DNA of 64,000 nucleotides, from assembly GCA_041393495.1 (NCBI GenBank), contig JAWKKA010000005.1, forward strand, positions 102,717 through 166,716, in the 5' to 3' direction. This document shows positions 8,347 through 16,272 of this stretch, piece by piece. Source of the stretch: RHKX01 sp041393495 (GTDB lineage Bacteria; Actinomycetota; Thermoleophilia; Solirubrobacterales; 70-9). A program made the position numbers and the translations under genes. The first letter of the stretch is position 1. Each line of letters starts with the position of its first letter. The notes under the pieces are model-generated. The model was not told the DNA's origin. It made no database searches and was given only the letters and a program-made list of their open reading frames with translations.

Positions 8347-9273
8347 GTGACCGCCATCGACCCTGCATCGACGCCTTCCGTCCCCGCCGCAGCCGCGACC
8401 GCGACGCGCCAGGTCGTCGTCTTCACCGACAGCACCACCTACGTGCCCGACGAGACCTACGAGCGGCTCGGCGTCCACCAGGTCGGCCTCTACGTCGGCT
8501 GGGACGGGCAGCTCGAGCCCGAGAAGGACTGGACCGACCTCGGCGCCTTCTACCGGCGGCTGGCGGACTCGTCGAGCCTGCCGACGACCTCGCAGCCCTC
8601 GGTCGGCGACTTCGAGGCCGCCTACCGGCCGGTCCTCGAGTCCGGCTGCGACATCGTCTCGGTCCACATCGCCGCCGGGATCTCGGGCACCTGCGAGAGC
8701 GCCCGCGAGGCGGCGCGCTCGCTCGCCGCCCAGGGGGTCGAGGGACGGGTCGAGGTCGTCGACGCGCAGACCGGCGCCGGCGCCCTCGGCTGCATCGTCC
8801 TCGCCGCCGCGAGCAGCGCCGGCCTCGGAGCGGATGCCACGGCGGTCGTCGCCGAGGCCCGGCGGGCGCGGGAGTCGCTGGCGATGTGGTTCTGCCTCGA
8901 CACGCTCGAGTACCTGCGACGCGGCGGCCGGATCGGTGCCGCGCAGGCGCTGGTCGGCTCGGCGCTGAAGGTCAAGCCGATCCTCACCTTCGGGACCGAG
9001 ATCACCCCGGTCGACAAGGTTCGGACCAAGGCCCGCGCCCTGCGGCGGATGCTGTCCTACCTCGAGGTGCTGCGCGACCGCGAGGCAACCGACTGGATCG
9101 TCCAGCACGCCCAGTCGCCCGTCGACGCCGCCTGGCTCGTCGAGCGCGGCGAGGCGATCCTCGGCCGGCCGCCGCTGTTCTGCACCGAGGTCGGGCCGGT
9201 CCTCGGCGCCCACCTCGGCTCCGGCCTGCTGCTCGGCGGGATCGGCCTGCGCCCGGCCGACGACGGCGCCTGA
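8347..9273 (+). CDS. DegV family fatty-acid-binding protein
   Basis: A 308-residue DegV-domain protein. The family pattern is seen in VVVFTDSTTYVPDETYE near the N terminus, the TSQPSVGDFEAAY segment, the ISGTCESAREAA loop, and the C-terminal FCTEVGPVLGAHLGSGLL segment, which lines the fatty-acid pocket. In Firmicutes related FakB proteins present a bound fatty acid to the kinase FakA; no fakA is visible here, so the role is open. The GTG at 8347 gives a short N-terminal extension and avoids overlap with the divergent MFS gene. It could equally start at a later codon closer to VVVFTDS. Confidence 0.85.
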   Translation: MTAIDPASTPSVPAAAATATRQVVVFTDSTTYVPDETYERLGVHQVGLYVGWDGQLEPEKDWTDLGAFYRRLADSSSLPTTSQPSVGDFEAAYRPVLESGCDIVSVHIAAGISGTCESAREAARSLAAQGVEGRVEVVDAQTGAGALGCIVLAAASSAGLGADATAVVAEARRARESLAMWFCLDTLEYLRRGGRIGAAQALVGSALKVKPILTFGTEITPVDKVRTKARALRRMLSYLEVLRDREATDWIVQHAQSPVDAAWLVERGEAILGRPPLFCTEVGPVLGAHLGSGLLLGGIGLRPADDGA

Positions 9274-9280
9274 GCCGCGA

Positions 9281-9359
9281 GACCACGCCGCGGGCGGCCC
9301 GACCCGGACCACGCCGCGGGCGGCCCGACCCGGACCACGCGCGCGGGCGGCCCGACCCG
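9281..9359. repeat. Three tandem 26-27 bp repeats between convergent genes
   Basis: Unit copies lie at 9281-9306, 9307-9332 and 9333-9359; the first two are identical and the third has one extra base. Each contains GCGGGCGGCCCGACCCG. The array fills the gap between the end of the DegV gene and the convergent MMPL gene; no coding role is seen. Confidence 0.8.
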
Positions 9360-9458
9360 GACCTGAGGGTGGGACACGATCCCGGCAGGGGGTGGGACGC
9401 CCCCGCTCCCCGGGAGGGACCCGGTTCGCCGCTCGGGTGGCGGGCGAGCCCGCTCCGC

Positions 9459-11882
9459 TCAAACCCGCGCGGCCGGCTGCGCCGGCTCGACCTCGGCGTC
9501 CGGCAGCGGCGGCAACGCCTCCTCGGTCTCGAGGCCGACGCGGGGCAGGACCCGCTCCATCCAGCCCGGCAGCCACCAGTTCGCGCGGCCGAGCAGCATC
9601 ATCACCGAGGGGACGAGCAGGCAGCGGACGATCGTCGCGTCGATCGCGATCGCGGCGGCCATGCCGACGCCGAACTGCTTGACGGTCGGGTTGCCGTTGA
9701 GGATGAAGCTGGAGAAGACGAAGACCATGATCAGCGCCGCCGAGGTGATCACCCGGGCGCTGGTCGCAAGGCCCTCGACGACCGCCTCGTGGTTGTCCTT
9801 GCCGAGCTCCTGGTAGCGCTCGCCGATCCGCGAGACCAGGAACACCTGGTAGTCCATCGAGAGGCCGAAGAGGATCGCGAACATCAACAGCGGCACGAAG
9901 CTGACGATCGGGACCGGGTGGTCGAGCCCGATCAGCTCGACCCCCCACCCCTTCTCGAAGACCGCCGTCAGCACCCCGTAGGCGGCGGCGACCGAGAGCA
10001 GGTTCATCGCCGCCGATGTCAGCGGCACCAGCAACGACCGGAACGCGATCAGAAGCAGCACGAAGCTGAGCGCGACGACGGTGGCGATCACCTGCAGGAG
10101 CCGGTCGCTGATCACGTCGGCGAGGTCGTCGTAGGCGGCGGTGCTGCCGCCGACGTAGGCGGTCAGGCCGGTGCCCTTGGTCGCCGGCGGGATCACCTGG
10201 TCGCGGAGCCGGTGGACGAGGTCGGAGGTCGCCTCCGCCGACGGCCCGGTCGTCGGGATCGCGTTGAAGACCGCGGCCTTGCCCGACTTGTCGACCTTCG
10301 CCGGCGATACCGACTTGACGCCCTTCGCCTTGCCGATCCGGTTCTGGAGGTGGACGAGGTCGGGGTCGCTCGCGTCCGACTGCAGGTACTGCTTCTGCTG
10401 GTCGTATTGCTGCTGTTGCTTCTGTGACGGCTGCGCCTCCGCCTCCGCCTGTTGCTGCGCCTGATCGGGCGGGACGCCCTCGGCGACGAGCTCCTGCGCG
10501 GTGGCGTTCGCCTCCGCCTCCGCCTGCTGTTGCTGCTGCTTCTGCTGCTGCTCGAGCTGGTTCAGCTGCTGCTGGTCGTTGTGCGCGGGCGGGACGAAGC
10601 GGACGGCGATCAGAAACGGCCCGTTGACGCCCGGTCCGAAGCCCCGCGACAGCGCGTCGTAGGCCTGCCGCGCCTCGGTCGATTCCGGGAACTGGCCGTA
10701 GTCCTGCTGGCCGAGGCGCATGTCGAGCGCCGGCAGGGCGATCGCGAGCAGCAAGACGATCGCGACGATTCCCGACGACCACGGGTGGCGGCCGACGAAG
10801 CGGGCCATCCGCTCGAAGAACTCCGACTTGTGATCGCGCTGCTCGGGCTTGTGGAGCGCCGGGATCGCCAGCGACTCGATCCGGTGGCCGAGCAGCGACA
10901 GCAGCGTCGGCAGCAGCGTCAGCGCGCAGAGCACGGCGACTACGACGACGAGCGCGGCGCTGTAGCCGAGCGCGCTGACGATCGGGATGCCGGCCAGGGT
11001 CAGCGACAGCAGCGCGATCACCACCGTCCCGCCGGCGAAGGCGACGGCGCTGCCGGAGGTCGCGCAGGCGCGCGCCACCGACTCGTCCGGGTCGAGGCCG
11101 TCGTGGAGGCCGCGCCGGTGCCGGGTGACGATGAACAGCGCGTAGTCGATGCCGACGCCGAGGCCGATCATCATCCCGAGCGTCGGCGCGACGGTCGGGA
11201 TCTCGACGGCGTGCCCGAACAGCGCGATCGCGCAGAGCCCGATGATCAGGCCGAAGATCGCTGTCGTGATCGGCATCGCCATCGCGACCGCGGTCCCGAA
11301 CGTGAACAGGAGGATCACTATCGCCGCCGCGATCCCGACCACCTCGCTGGAATGGGTCTCGGGCTTCGAGACCTGCTGGCCGAGGTAGCCGCCGGCGGCG
11401 ACTTCGATGCCGGCCCGCTCGGCCGGGTCGGCGACGTCGATGATCCGCCAGGCGCGATCGGTGGTCAGCGTGTCGGGCCCGTCGCGGAGGGTCAGCGAGA
11501 TGTAGCCGATCCGCCCGTCCTTGGAGAGCGCGTCCTTGCCGCGGCTCGAGAGCGGGCTGACCGCCGCCTCGACGCCGGGCTCGCTCTTGTAGTCGTCGAC
11601 GACGCGGTCGATCACCTTCTCGTTGCCGGCGTCGGTCAGCTTGCCGTTGGTCACCTCGAGGACGATCGGGTTGGTCCCGTTCGCCTGCTCGGGCAGGTAG
11701 CGATCGAGGAGGTCGGTCGCGTCGGTCGAGCCGGTGCCGGGCAGGGTCAGGTCGTCGGAGGTCTGGGCGCCGACCGAGGCGACCGCTGCGATCAGCGCCG
11801 CCAGGGCCACGACCCACGCCGCCACGACGATCCGCCGGTGGCGCATGCAGAGGTGGCTCAGCCTGTACAGCGCCAAGCTCAC
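9459..11882 (-). CDS. MMPL-family RND transporter with poly-Gln extracytoplasmic insertion
   Basis: An 807-residue membrane protein with two MMPL halves. One helix near residues 18-36 is followed by a large loop, then helices around residues 180-335 containing LGMMIGLGVGIDYALFIVTRHR, the family's proton-relay helix pair. The second half repeats this pattern, with LLMFAILFGLSMDYQVFLVSRI near residue 650. Actinobacterial MMPL proteins export lipids, siderophores or antibiotics. The second loop carries a Gln- and Ala-rich, coiled-coil-like insertion at about residues 436-505 that is absent from ordinary members. The start is GTG at 11882. The C terminus is Pro/Ala/Glu-rich. The substrate is not evident from neighbours. 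Confidence 0.88.
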   Translation of the reverse strand: MSLALYRLSHLCMRHRRIVVAAWVVALAALIAAVASVGAQTSDDLTLPGTGSTDATDLLDRYLPEQANGTNPIVLEVTNGKLTDAGNEKVIDRVVDDYKSEPGVEAAVSPLSSRGKDALSKDGRIGYISLTLRDGPDTLTTDRAWRIIDVADPAERAGIEVAAGGYLGQQVSKPETHSSEVVGIAAAIVILLFTFGTAVAMAMPITTAIFGLIIGLCAIALFGHAVEIPTVAPTLGMMIGLGVGIDYALFIVTRHRRGLHDGLDPDESVARACATSGSAVAFAGGTVVIALLSLTLAGIPIVSALGYSAALVVVVAVLCALTLLPTLLSLLGHRIESLAIPALHKPEQRDHKSEFFERMARFVGRHPWSSGIVAIVLLLAIALPALDMRLGQQDYGQFPESTEARQAYDALSRGFGPGVNGPFLIAVRFVPPAHNDQQQLNQLEQQQKQQQQQAEAEANATAQELVAEGVPPDQAQQQAEAEAQPSQKQQQQYDQQKQYLQSDASDPDLVHLQNRIGKAKGVKSVSPAKVDKSGKAAVFNAIPTTGPSAEATSDLVHRLRDQVIPPATKGTGLTAYVGGSTAAYDDLADVISDRLLQVIATVVALSFVLLLIAFRSLLVPLTSAAMNLLSVAAAYGVLTAVFEKGWGVELIGLDHPVPIVSFVPLLMFAILFGLSMDYQVFLVSRIGERYQELGKDNHEAVVEGLATSARVITSAALIMVFVFSSFILNGNPTVKQFGVGMAAAIAIDATIVRCLLVPSVMMLLGRANWWLPGWMERVLPRVGLETEEALPPLPDAEVEPAQPAARV

Positions 11883-12045
11883 CGCACCCGCTCCCGGTTC
11901 ATGGCCCCTTCGCTGCCCTTCGATTGGCGTTTCCCCGCAGCGGCCATCTTGCCCGAAACGGGGACTGCCCGCAATCCGGATCGCGCGTTGGCGATCGCGT
12001 CCTCCCCGGGGACGCTGCTGCTGCCGCCTCGCGTCGGCTTCGGGC

Positions 12046-14280
12046 TCAGCCGCCGTCGAATCGCTCGTTGGCGAGCCGCTCGTAGTCGCGGCAGGGCTGG
12101 CCGCGCAGCGCCGGGCAGGCGGGCAGCGGGGTCGGCGCGCCGAGCTTCGGCGTCACCGGGAGCACGAGCCGCGACGGATGCTTGCGCGAGTGCGCGACCG
12201 CGACCCAGGGGGTGCCGGGGGGGTCGGCGGCCGTCTCGGCGAACGCCCAGGTCGGCTGGTCGCCACCGGGCGCCGAGACGATCACCCGCAGCCGCGAGCC
12301 CTCGCGGTAGACGTGCCCCTCGTAGTAGAGGGGGATCCGGACCTTGACCCAGCGGCCCCTCGGCAGCGTCTCGGCGTCACGCCTGCGGAACGTCGGACGG
12401 GGGTCGCCGAGCGTGCTCGCCCGGCGATCGACCTTGCGCGCCTCGGTGCGCAGCCAGCCGCCCTGGACGAACGTCTCCTTGCCGTCCGGGCGGACCTCCG
12501 TGACGGTCGCCTGCAGGTCGACGTTCCTCGCCTTCGAGCGGACCCAGACCTGGACCTCGCCGGAGCCGAGGACGGTCGTGTCCCGCTTCAGCGGCGCGCT
12601 CACATAGGCGAGCGCGGTCCCTTCCGGGTTCGGGGTCCACTCGTAGGTGGGGTGGTCGGTCCAGAGATCGCCGCTGCCGGTGTCGCCGCTGAAGTCGGTC
12701 GGCGGCCGGGCGGCCGGGTTCCACTCGAACCGGTCGGCGCCGCCTCCCGGCGCATCGACGAGCCTGCCGCGACCCGCCATGTACCAGGACCGCGGCTTCG
12801 TCCCCCGCGGCGGGAACCGGTCGAAGGAGCGCTCGAAGCCGGGGATCGGCTTGACCGGCGCCCCGCCCGCGCCGTTGTCGAAGAGGACGCGGATCGGCGG
12901 TTGCGCCTCGAAGGCGGCCCTCGCGGACGCCAGGTCGGGCTCGTCCTGGATCGGGTCGTCGGGCAGGGTCACGCCGGGCACGCCGGTGAACGCCTTGAAC
13001 AGGACCGGCGCCAGCGCCTTGACGGTCGGGCTCAGCTCCGGCTTCTCGCGGGCGACGTAGATCTGCAGGAAGTCGTACCAGCGGTTGAACGTCTCCGGAT
13101 CGAGTGCGTCGACGTGGACGCCGTTGGTGAACGTGAACCACTTCTTCTTCGTCCCGGTCATCGCGCCGGCGAGGGTCGGGCAGTGGCCGCCTGTCTGCTC
13201 GTCGGTCCACTGGCAGGCCGCGAACACGGGAACGTCGATCCTGTCGACGAAGGTGACCGGCGAAAGCGGGTCGGCGACCTTCGGCCGGTAGTAGCGGTTG
13301 CGGCGGATCTTCTTGATCAGGTTGGTCGCCTCGGGGTGGAGGTCCTGGTTGGCGGCGCAGGTCGCGTCGCCGTCCTCGATCCGCTCCCAGGCCCAGGGCT
13401 GGCCCGAGTCGGGCCCGGCGGGCTCCGCGTCATCGACCCGGTCCTGGCCCCATTCGAGCGCGAACCCGGTGTTGAGGATCCCGCCCGGGTAGAGCGTCGT
13501 CATCGTCGAGTCGATCACCGACAGCGGCGTGATCGCGGCGAGGTGCGGCGGCCGCTTCGCGGCCACGAAGAGCTGGCTGATCCCGCCGTAGGAGATGCCG
13601 AGCATCCCGACCTTGCCGTGGGCGACCCACGGCTGGCGGGCGATCGTCTCGATCACGTCATAGCCGTCCAGCGACTGCAGCGGCTCGAAGAAGTCGAAGG
13701 CGCCCCCCGAACAGCCGGTGCCGCGCATGTTGACGTCGACGACCGCGTAGCCGAGCGCCTGCGCGACCGGCTGGATCCCGCTCTGCGGGCTGCCCGGCTG
13801 GGCATAGGCGTAGCCGGAGTACTCGATCAGCGTCGGGTAGGGGCCGTCCCCGACCGGCCCGGGAAGGTGGACGTTGATCGCGAGCTTCGTCCCGTCGCGG
13901 GTCGTCAGGTAGCCGTAGCCGTCGCCGATCGACTGGTCGTAGACGGCGGTGCTCAGGGGCTTGCCGCGGTTGCTGAAGACGCGGACTGGGGCCGTCACCG
14001 TCCCCTGCGAGCGGACCGTGTAGCGGCGGCCCGGCGCGACGTGCCGGAAGACGACGCCGCCGAGCTCGCCGCCCGGCCTGCTCGCAACCGCGGCGCCGTC
14101 GCGGAGCAGCTTCACCGTAGCGCCCGGCGTCGCGCCGGTCACCTGGACCTGCTCGGCGCTGCCGCGGGCGTCGAGCGCCGCGACGCCGGCCTGGGCGCTC
14201 GGAGCGGCGGCGAGCGTTCCCAGCCCGGCCAGCACGGCGACCGCGAACGAACCGACCCTGCCCTGCGCCGACCTGCCCAT
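12046..14280 (-). CDS. Secreted CocE/NonD-type hydrolase (X-Pro dipeptidyl-peptidase S15 family)
   Basis: A 744-residue secreted serine hydrolase. A Sec signal peptide (residues 1-32, hydrophobic core SFAVAVLAGLGTLAAAPSAQA) precedes a short beta-rich region. The S15 alpha/beta-hydrolase core begins around GTKLAINVHLP, with the nucleophile Ser230 in GMLGISYGG; a C-terminal jelly-roll domain follows (APLKRDTTVLGSGEVQVW onward), typical of CocE-like enzymes. These cleave Xaa-Pro dipeptides, esters or beta-lactam-like amides. The ATG at 14280 directly precedes the signal peptide. It forms a minus-strand pair with the copper-protein gene upstream, though a 76-base gap with a repeated motif suggests its own promoter. 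Confidence 0.85.
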   Translation of the reverse strand: MGRSAQGRVGSFAVAVLAGLGTLAAAPSAQAGVAALDARGSAEQVQVTGATPGATVKLLRDGAAVASRPGGELGGVVFRHVAPGRRYTVRSQGTVTAPVRVFSNRGKPLSTAVYDQSIGDGYGYLTTRDGTKLAINVHLPGPVGDGPYPTLIEYSGYAYAQPGSPQSGIQPVAQALGYAVVDVNMRGTGCSGGAFDFFEPLQSLDGYDVIETIARQPWVAHGKVGMLGISYGGISQLFVAAKRPPHLAAITPLSVIDSTMTTLYPGGILNTGFALEWGQDRVDDAEPAGPDSGQPWAWERIEDGDATCAANQDLHPEATNLIKKIRRNRYYRPKVADPLSPVTFVDRIDVPVFAACQWTDEQTGGHCPTLAGAMTGTKKKWFTFTNGVHVDALDPETFNRWYDFLQIYVAREKPELSPTVKALAPVLFKAFTGVPGVTLPDDPIQDEPDLASARAAFEAQPPIRVLFDNGAGGAPVKPIPGFERSFDRFPPRGTKPRSWYMAGRGRLVDAPGGGADRFEWNPAARPPTDFSGDTGSGDLWTDHPTYEWTPNPEGTALAYVSAPLKRDTTVLGSGEVQVWVRSKARNVDLQATVTEVRPDGKETFVQGGWLRTEARKVDRRASTLGDPRPTFRRRDAETLPRGRWVKVRIPLYYEGHVYREGSRLRVIVSAPGGDQPTWAFAETAADPPGTPWVAVAHSRKHPSRLVLPVTPKLGAPTPLPACPALRGQPCRDYERLANERFDGG

Positions 14281-14292
14281 CGCGCCGCACTA

Positions 14293-14340
14293 TGTCACAT
14301 CATCTGGCGACGGGTAACGGTTGTCACATCGCCGCGGACG
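14293..14340. repeat. Direct repeat TGTCACATC upstream of the CocE-type gene
   Basis: TGTCACATC occurs at 14293-14301 and 14332-14340, 39 bases apart, in the 76-base gap before the secreted hydrolase gene. The spacing is close to four helical turns, so paired regulator sites are possible; no regulator is assigned. Confidence 0.4.
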
Positions 14341-14356
14341 CCCTGGCCGGAGACCG

Positions 14357-16090
14357 CTACTTGCGGACCCGGATCGAGCCGCGCATCAGCGGGTGGATCC
14401 GGCAGAAGTACGTGTAGGTCGTGGTCTTCTTCCTGCTCTTGCCGGGGCGGTAGGTGAGCGGCGGCGTCGTCCACGTGTTCGAGCCGGTGGTCACGCCGGA
14501 GCTCCAGATGCCCTTCCCGTAGCCGAGCTGGCCGGAGTCGAACTTGATCGGGCCGTTGGCGAGCGGATAGCCGATCCCCGACCCCTGGTTGCAGGGGAGC
14601 CGGCAGGAGGTGATCGAGTGCCAGGCCTGCTCCTCGTTGGTCTGGTCGGGCAGCGCGTCGAGGTTCGTGAACGTCACCGACTGCCCCGACTTGATCACCG
14701 GCGGCCGCATCAGGCGGGCCGGGAAGCCGCGAACGGCGGTGAAGCCGCCCCGCTGGTAGTAGAAGCCGCGGATGTCGATGCCCGACGCCGGCACCCTGCC
14801 CTTCGACTTGAGCTTGCGCGGGTTCGGCAGCCCGAGGTCCTTGCGCGCCTTCGTGTCGATGTTCTCGGGCAGGCGGCGGTGGGTGAGCTCGCCGCCCTCG
14901 CCGTACATCGCCGCGACCGCGGCCGCGTCGTCGAAGGGGTCGCGGGCGGCCGGGTCGGGGCGACCGGGCACCCAGGAGACCGGCATGATCCCCATCGACT
15001 CGTACCAGGACGCCTTGTGGACGTCGTAGGTGACGTTGATGAACACCGTGTCGCCCGGCTTCAGGCTGATCCGCCAGTCGCGCGGGGTCGCGCGCATCGC
15101 GACATCCCAGCTCACCGCGCCGGCCGGCTCGTAGTACTTGGCGGTCGACTTGAAGAGGTTCTTGACCTCGGACGGGTCGTCGCCGTCGACCGTGCCGGGA
15201 TCGGGGCCGTCGCGGGCGACCATCATCTTCACGTTCTTGCCGCCCGGGTGCAGGTGGCCGGCCGTGAACAGCAGCGTCGCGCCCGACGCCGGGACCGTCC
15301 ACATCCGGGCGCTGCTGATCTTCCTGCGCTCCTCATAGCCCGGCAGCGAGGGGTCGTCGGGAACCTCGTCGGGGAACACGAACCTGCCGTCGCCGTTGCG
15401 GTCGAAGCCCTTCTCGGCGTCGAAGACCGGGTAGATCTGCGGCGTGCCGGCGACGTCCATCCAGCGCACCCGGGTCGGGATGATGTCGGTCCGGGCCGGG
15501 GTCGTCTGCGGGACCCAGTCGATCTCCCAGGTCAGGTAGACCTGCCGGTTGTCGGACTGGCCGAGGTTGTGGAGCATCTGGTTGACGCCCCAGTTGGCGG
15601 TCGCCTCGACCGGGAAGCCGTAGCCCTTCGGCATGCTCGCGATCGTCTTCTCCTCGCCCGAGGCGAAGGTCGGCCCGCCGCCCGGCGCCAGCCAGACGAC
15701 GTGGTGCAGGTGCAGGTCCCAGACCGACGGCGTCACGGTCCTGCCGCCCGGCTTGACCTCGAGCATGCTCGGCTTGAAGCGGGTGATGAAGCCCTCGGCG
15801 CTGGAGCCGGCGTCGAAGATCGAGGCGTTGCCGGGGCCGCTGACGACCTCGGCGTGCGGGCAGGTCTTCGTGACCGCGTAGTCGTTGATGTTCTGGCCCG
15901 GGTGGATGTCGATCGCGTCGGTCCGGCACGAGTAGGTGGTCATGTCCGGGTAGCTCGCGGGCTTGATCACGGGCTCGCCGGCGCTCGCCGGCGCCGCGGC
16001 GGCGAGCGCGCCGATGACGATCGCGCAGGCGGCCGCGGACGCGCGCTTGACGAGACTCTCCCCACTCACTGTCGCGGCATTGTTGCGCAT
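14357..16090 (-). CDS. Secreted copper protein: PHM-like two-copper domain plus C-terminal cupredoxin
   Basis: A 577-residue exported protein (signal peptide to about residue 38, ending ASAGEP). The C-terminal domain, from about residue 465, has a type-1 copper set: His491 in AWHSIT and Cys563, His566 and Met569 in YFCRIHPLMRG. The N-terminal two-thirds shows His clusters at residues 127-130 (HLHH), His174, His279 and His281 (AGHLHPGG) and Met366/Met369. Order and spacing recall peptidylglycine monooxygenase-type enzymes (His-His, His, HxH, Met). I infer an oxidative copper enzyme with its own electron-transfer domain; a structural copper-binding protein is the main alternative. Transcribed away from fdhA. 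No close named family was recognised. Confidence 0.6.
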   Translation of the reverse strand: MRNNAATVSGESLVKRASAAACAIVIGALAAAAPASAGEPVIKPASYPDMTTYSCRTDAIDIHPGQNINDYAVTKTCPHAEVVSGPGNASIFDAGSSAEGFITRFKPSMLEVKPGGRTVTPSVWDLHLHHVVWLAPGGGPTFASGEEKTIASMPKGYGFPVEATANWGVNQMLHNLGQSDNRQVYLTWEIDWVPQTTPARTDIIPTRVRWMDVAGTPQIYPVFDAEKGFDRNGDGRFVFPDEVPDDPSLPGYEERRKISSARMWTVPASGATLLFTAGHLHPGGKNVKMMVARDGPDPGTVDGDDPSEVKNLFKSTAKYYEPAGAVSWDVAMRATPRDWRISLKPGDTVFINVTYDVHKASWYESMGIMPVSWVPGRPDPAARDPFDDAAAVAAMYGEGGELTHRRLPENIDTKARKDLGLPNPRKLKSKGRVPASGIDIRGFYYQRGGFTAVRGFPARLMRPPVIKSGQSVTFTNLDALPDQTNEEQAWHSITSCRLPCNQGSGIGYPLANGPIKFDSGQLGYGKGIWSSGVTTGSNTWTTPPLTYRPGKSRKKTTTYTYFCRIHPLMRGSIRVRK

Positions 16091-16272
16091 CGCGAGCCCC
16101 GGAAAGTCGGTTGCCTGCCGATCAACAGCGGCGAGCCGTCGCGCCGGCGCGAACCCCCGCCGCGACCGCGGCGCTCGCGCCCGGGCGCCGAGCGCCGGGC
16201 AGGGTTGCCAGCGCGGCGGGCCGGCGGATAGATTCCCTCCCAGCCCGGTCGACCGGCGCCGGGCAGGACCCG

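Noticed and set aside
9281..9359. CRISPR array
   Set aside because: The repeats are directly tandem without spacers and only three copies; no cas genes are in the window.
8338..11817. An 1159-codon minus-strand open frame over DegV and MMPL genes
   Set aside because: Low-complexity Arg/Asp-rich translation; both underlying genes are supported by motifs.
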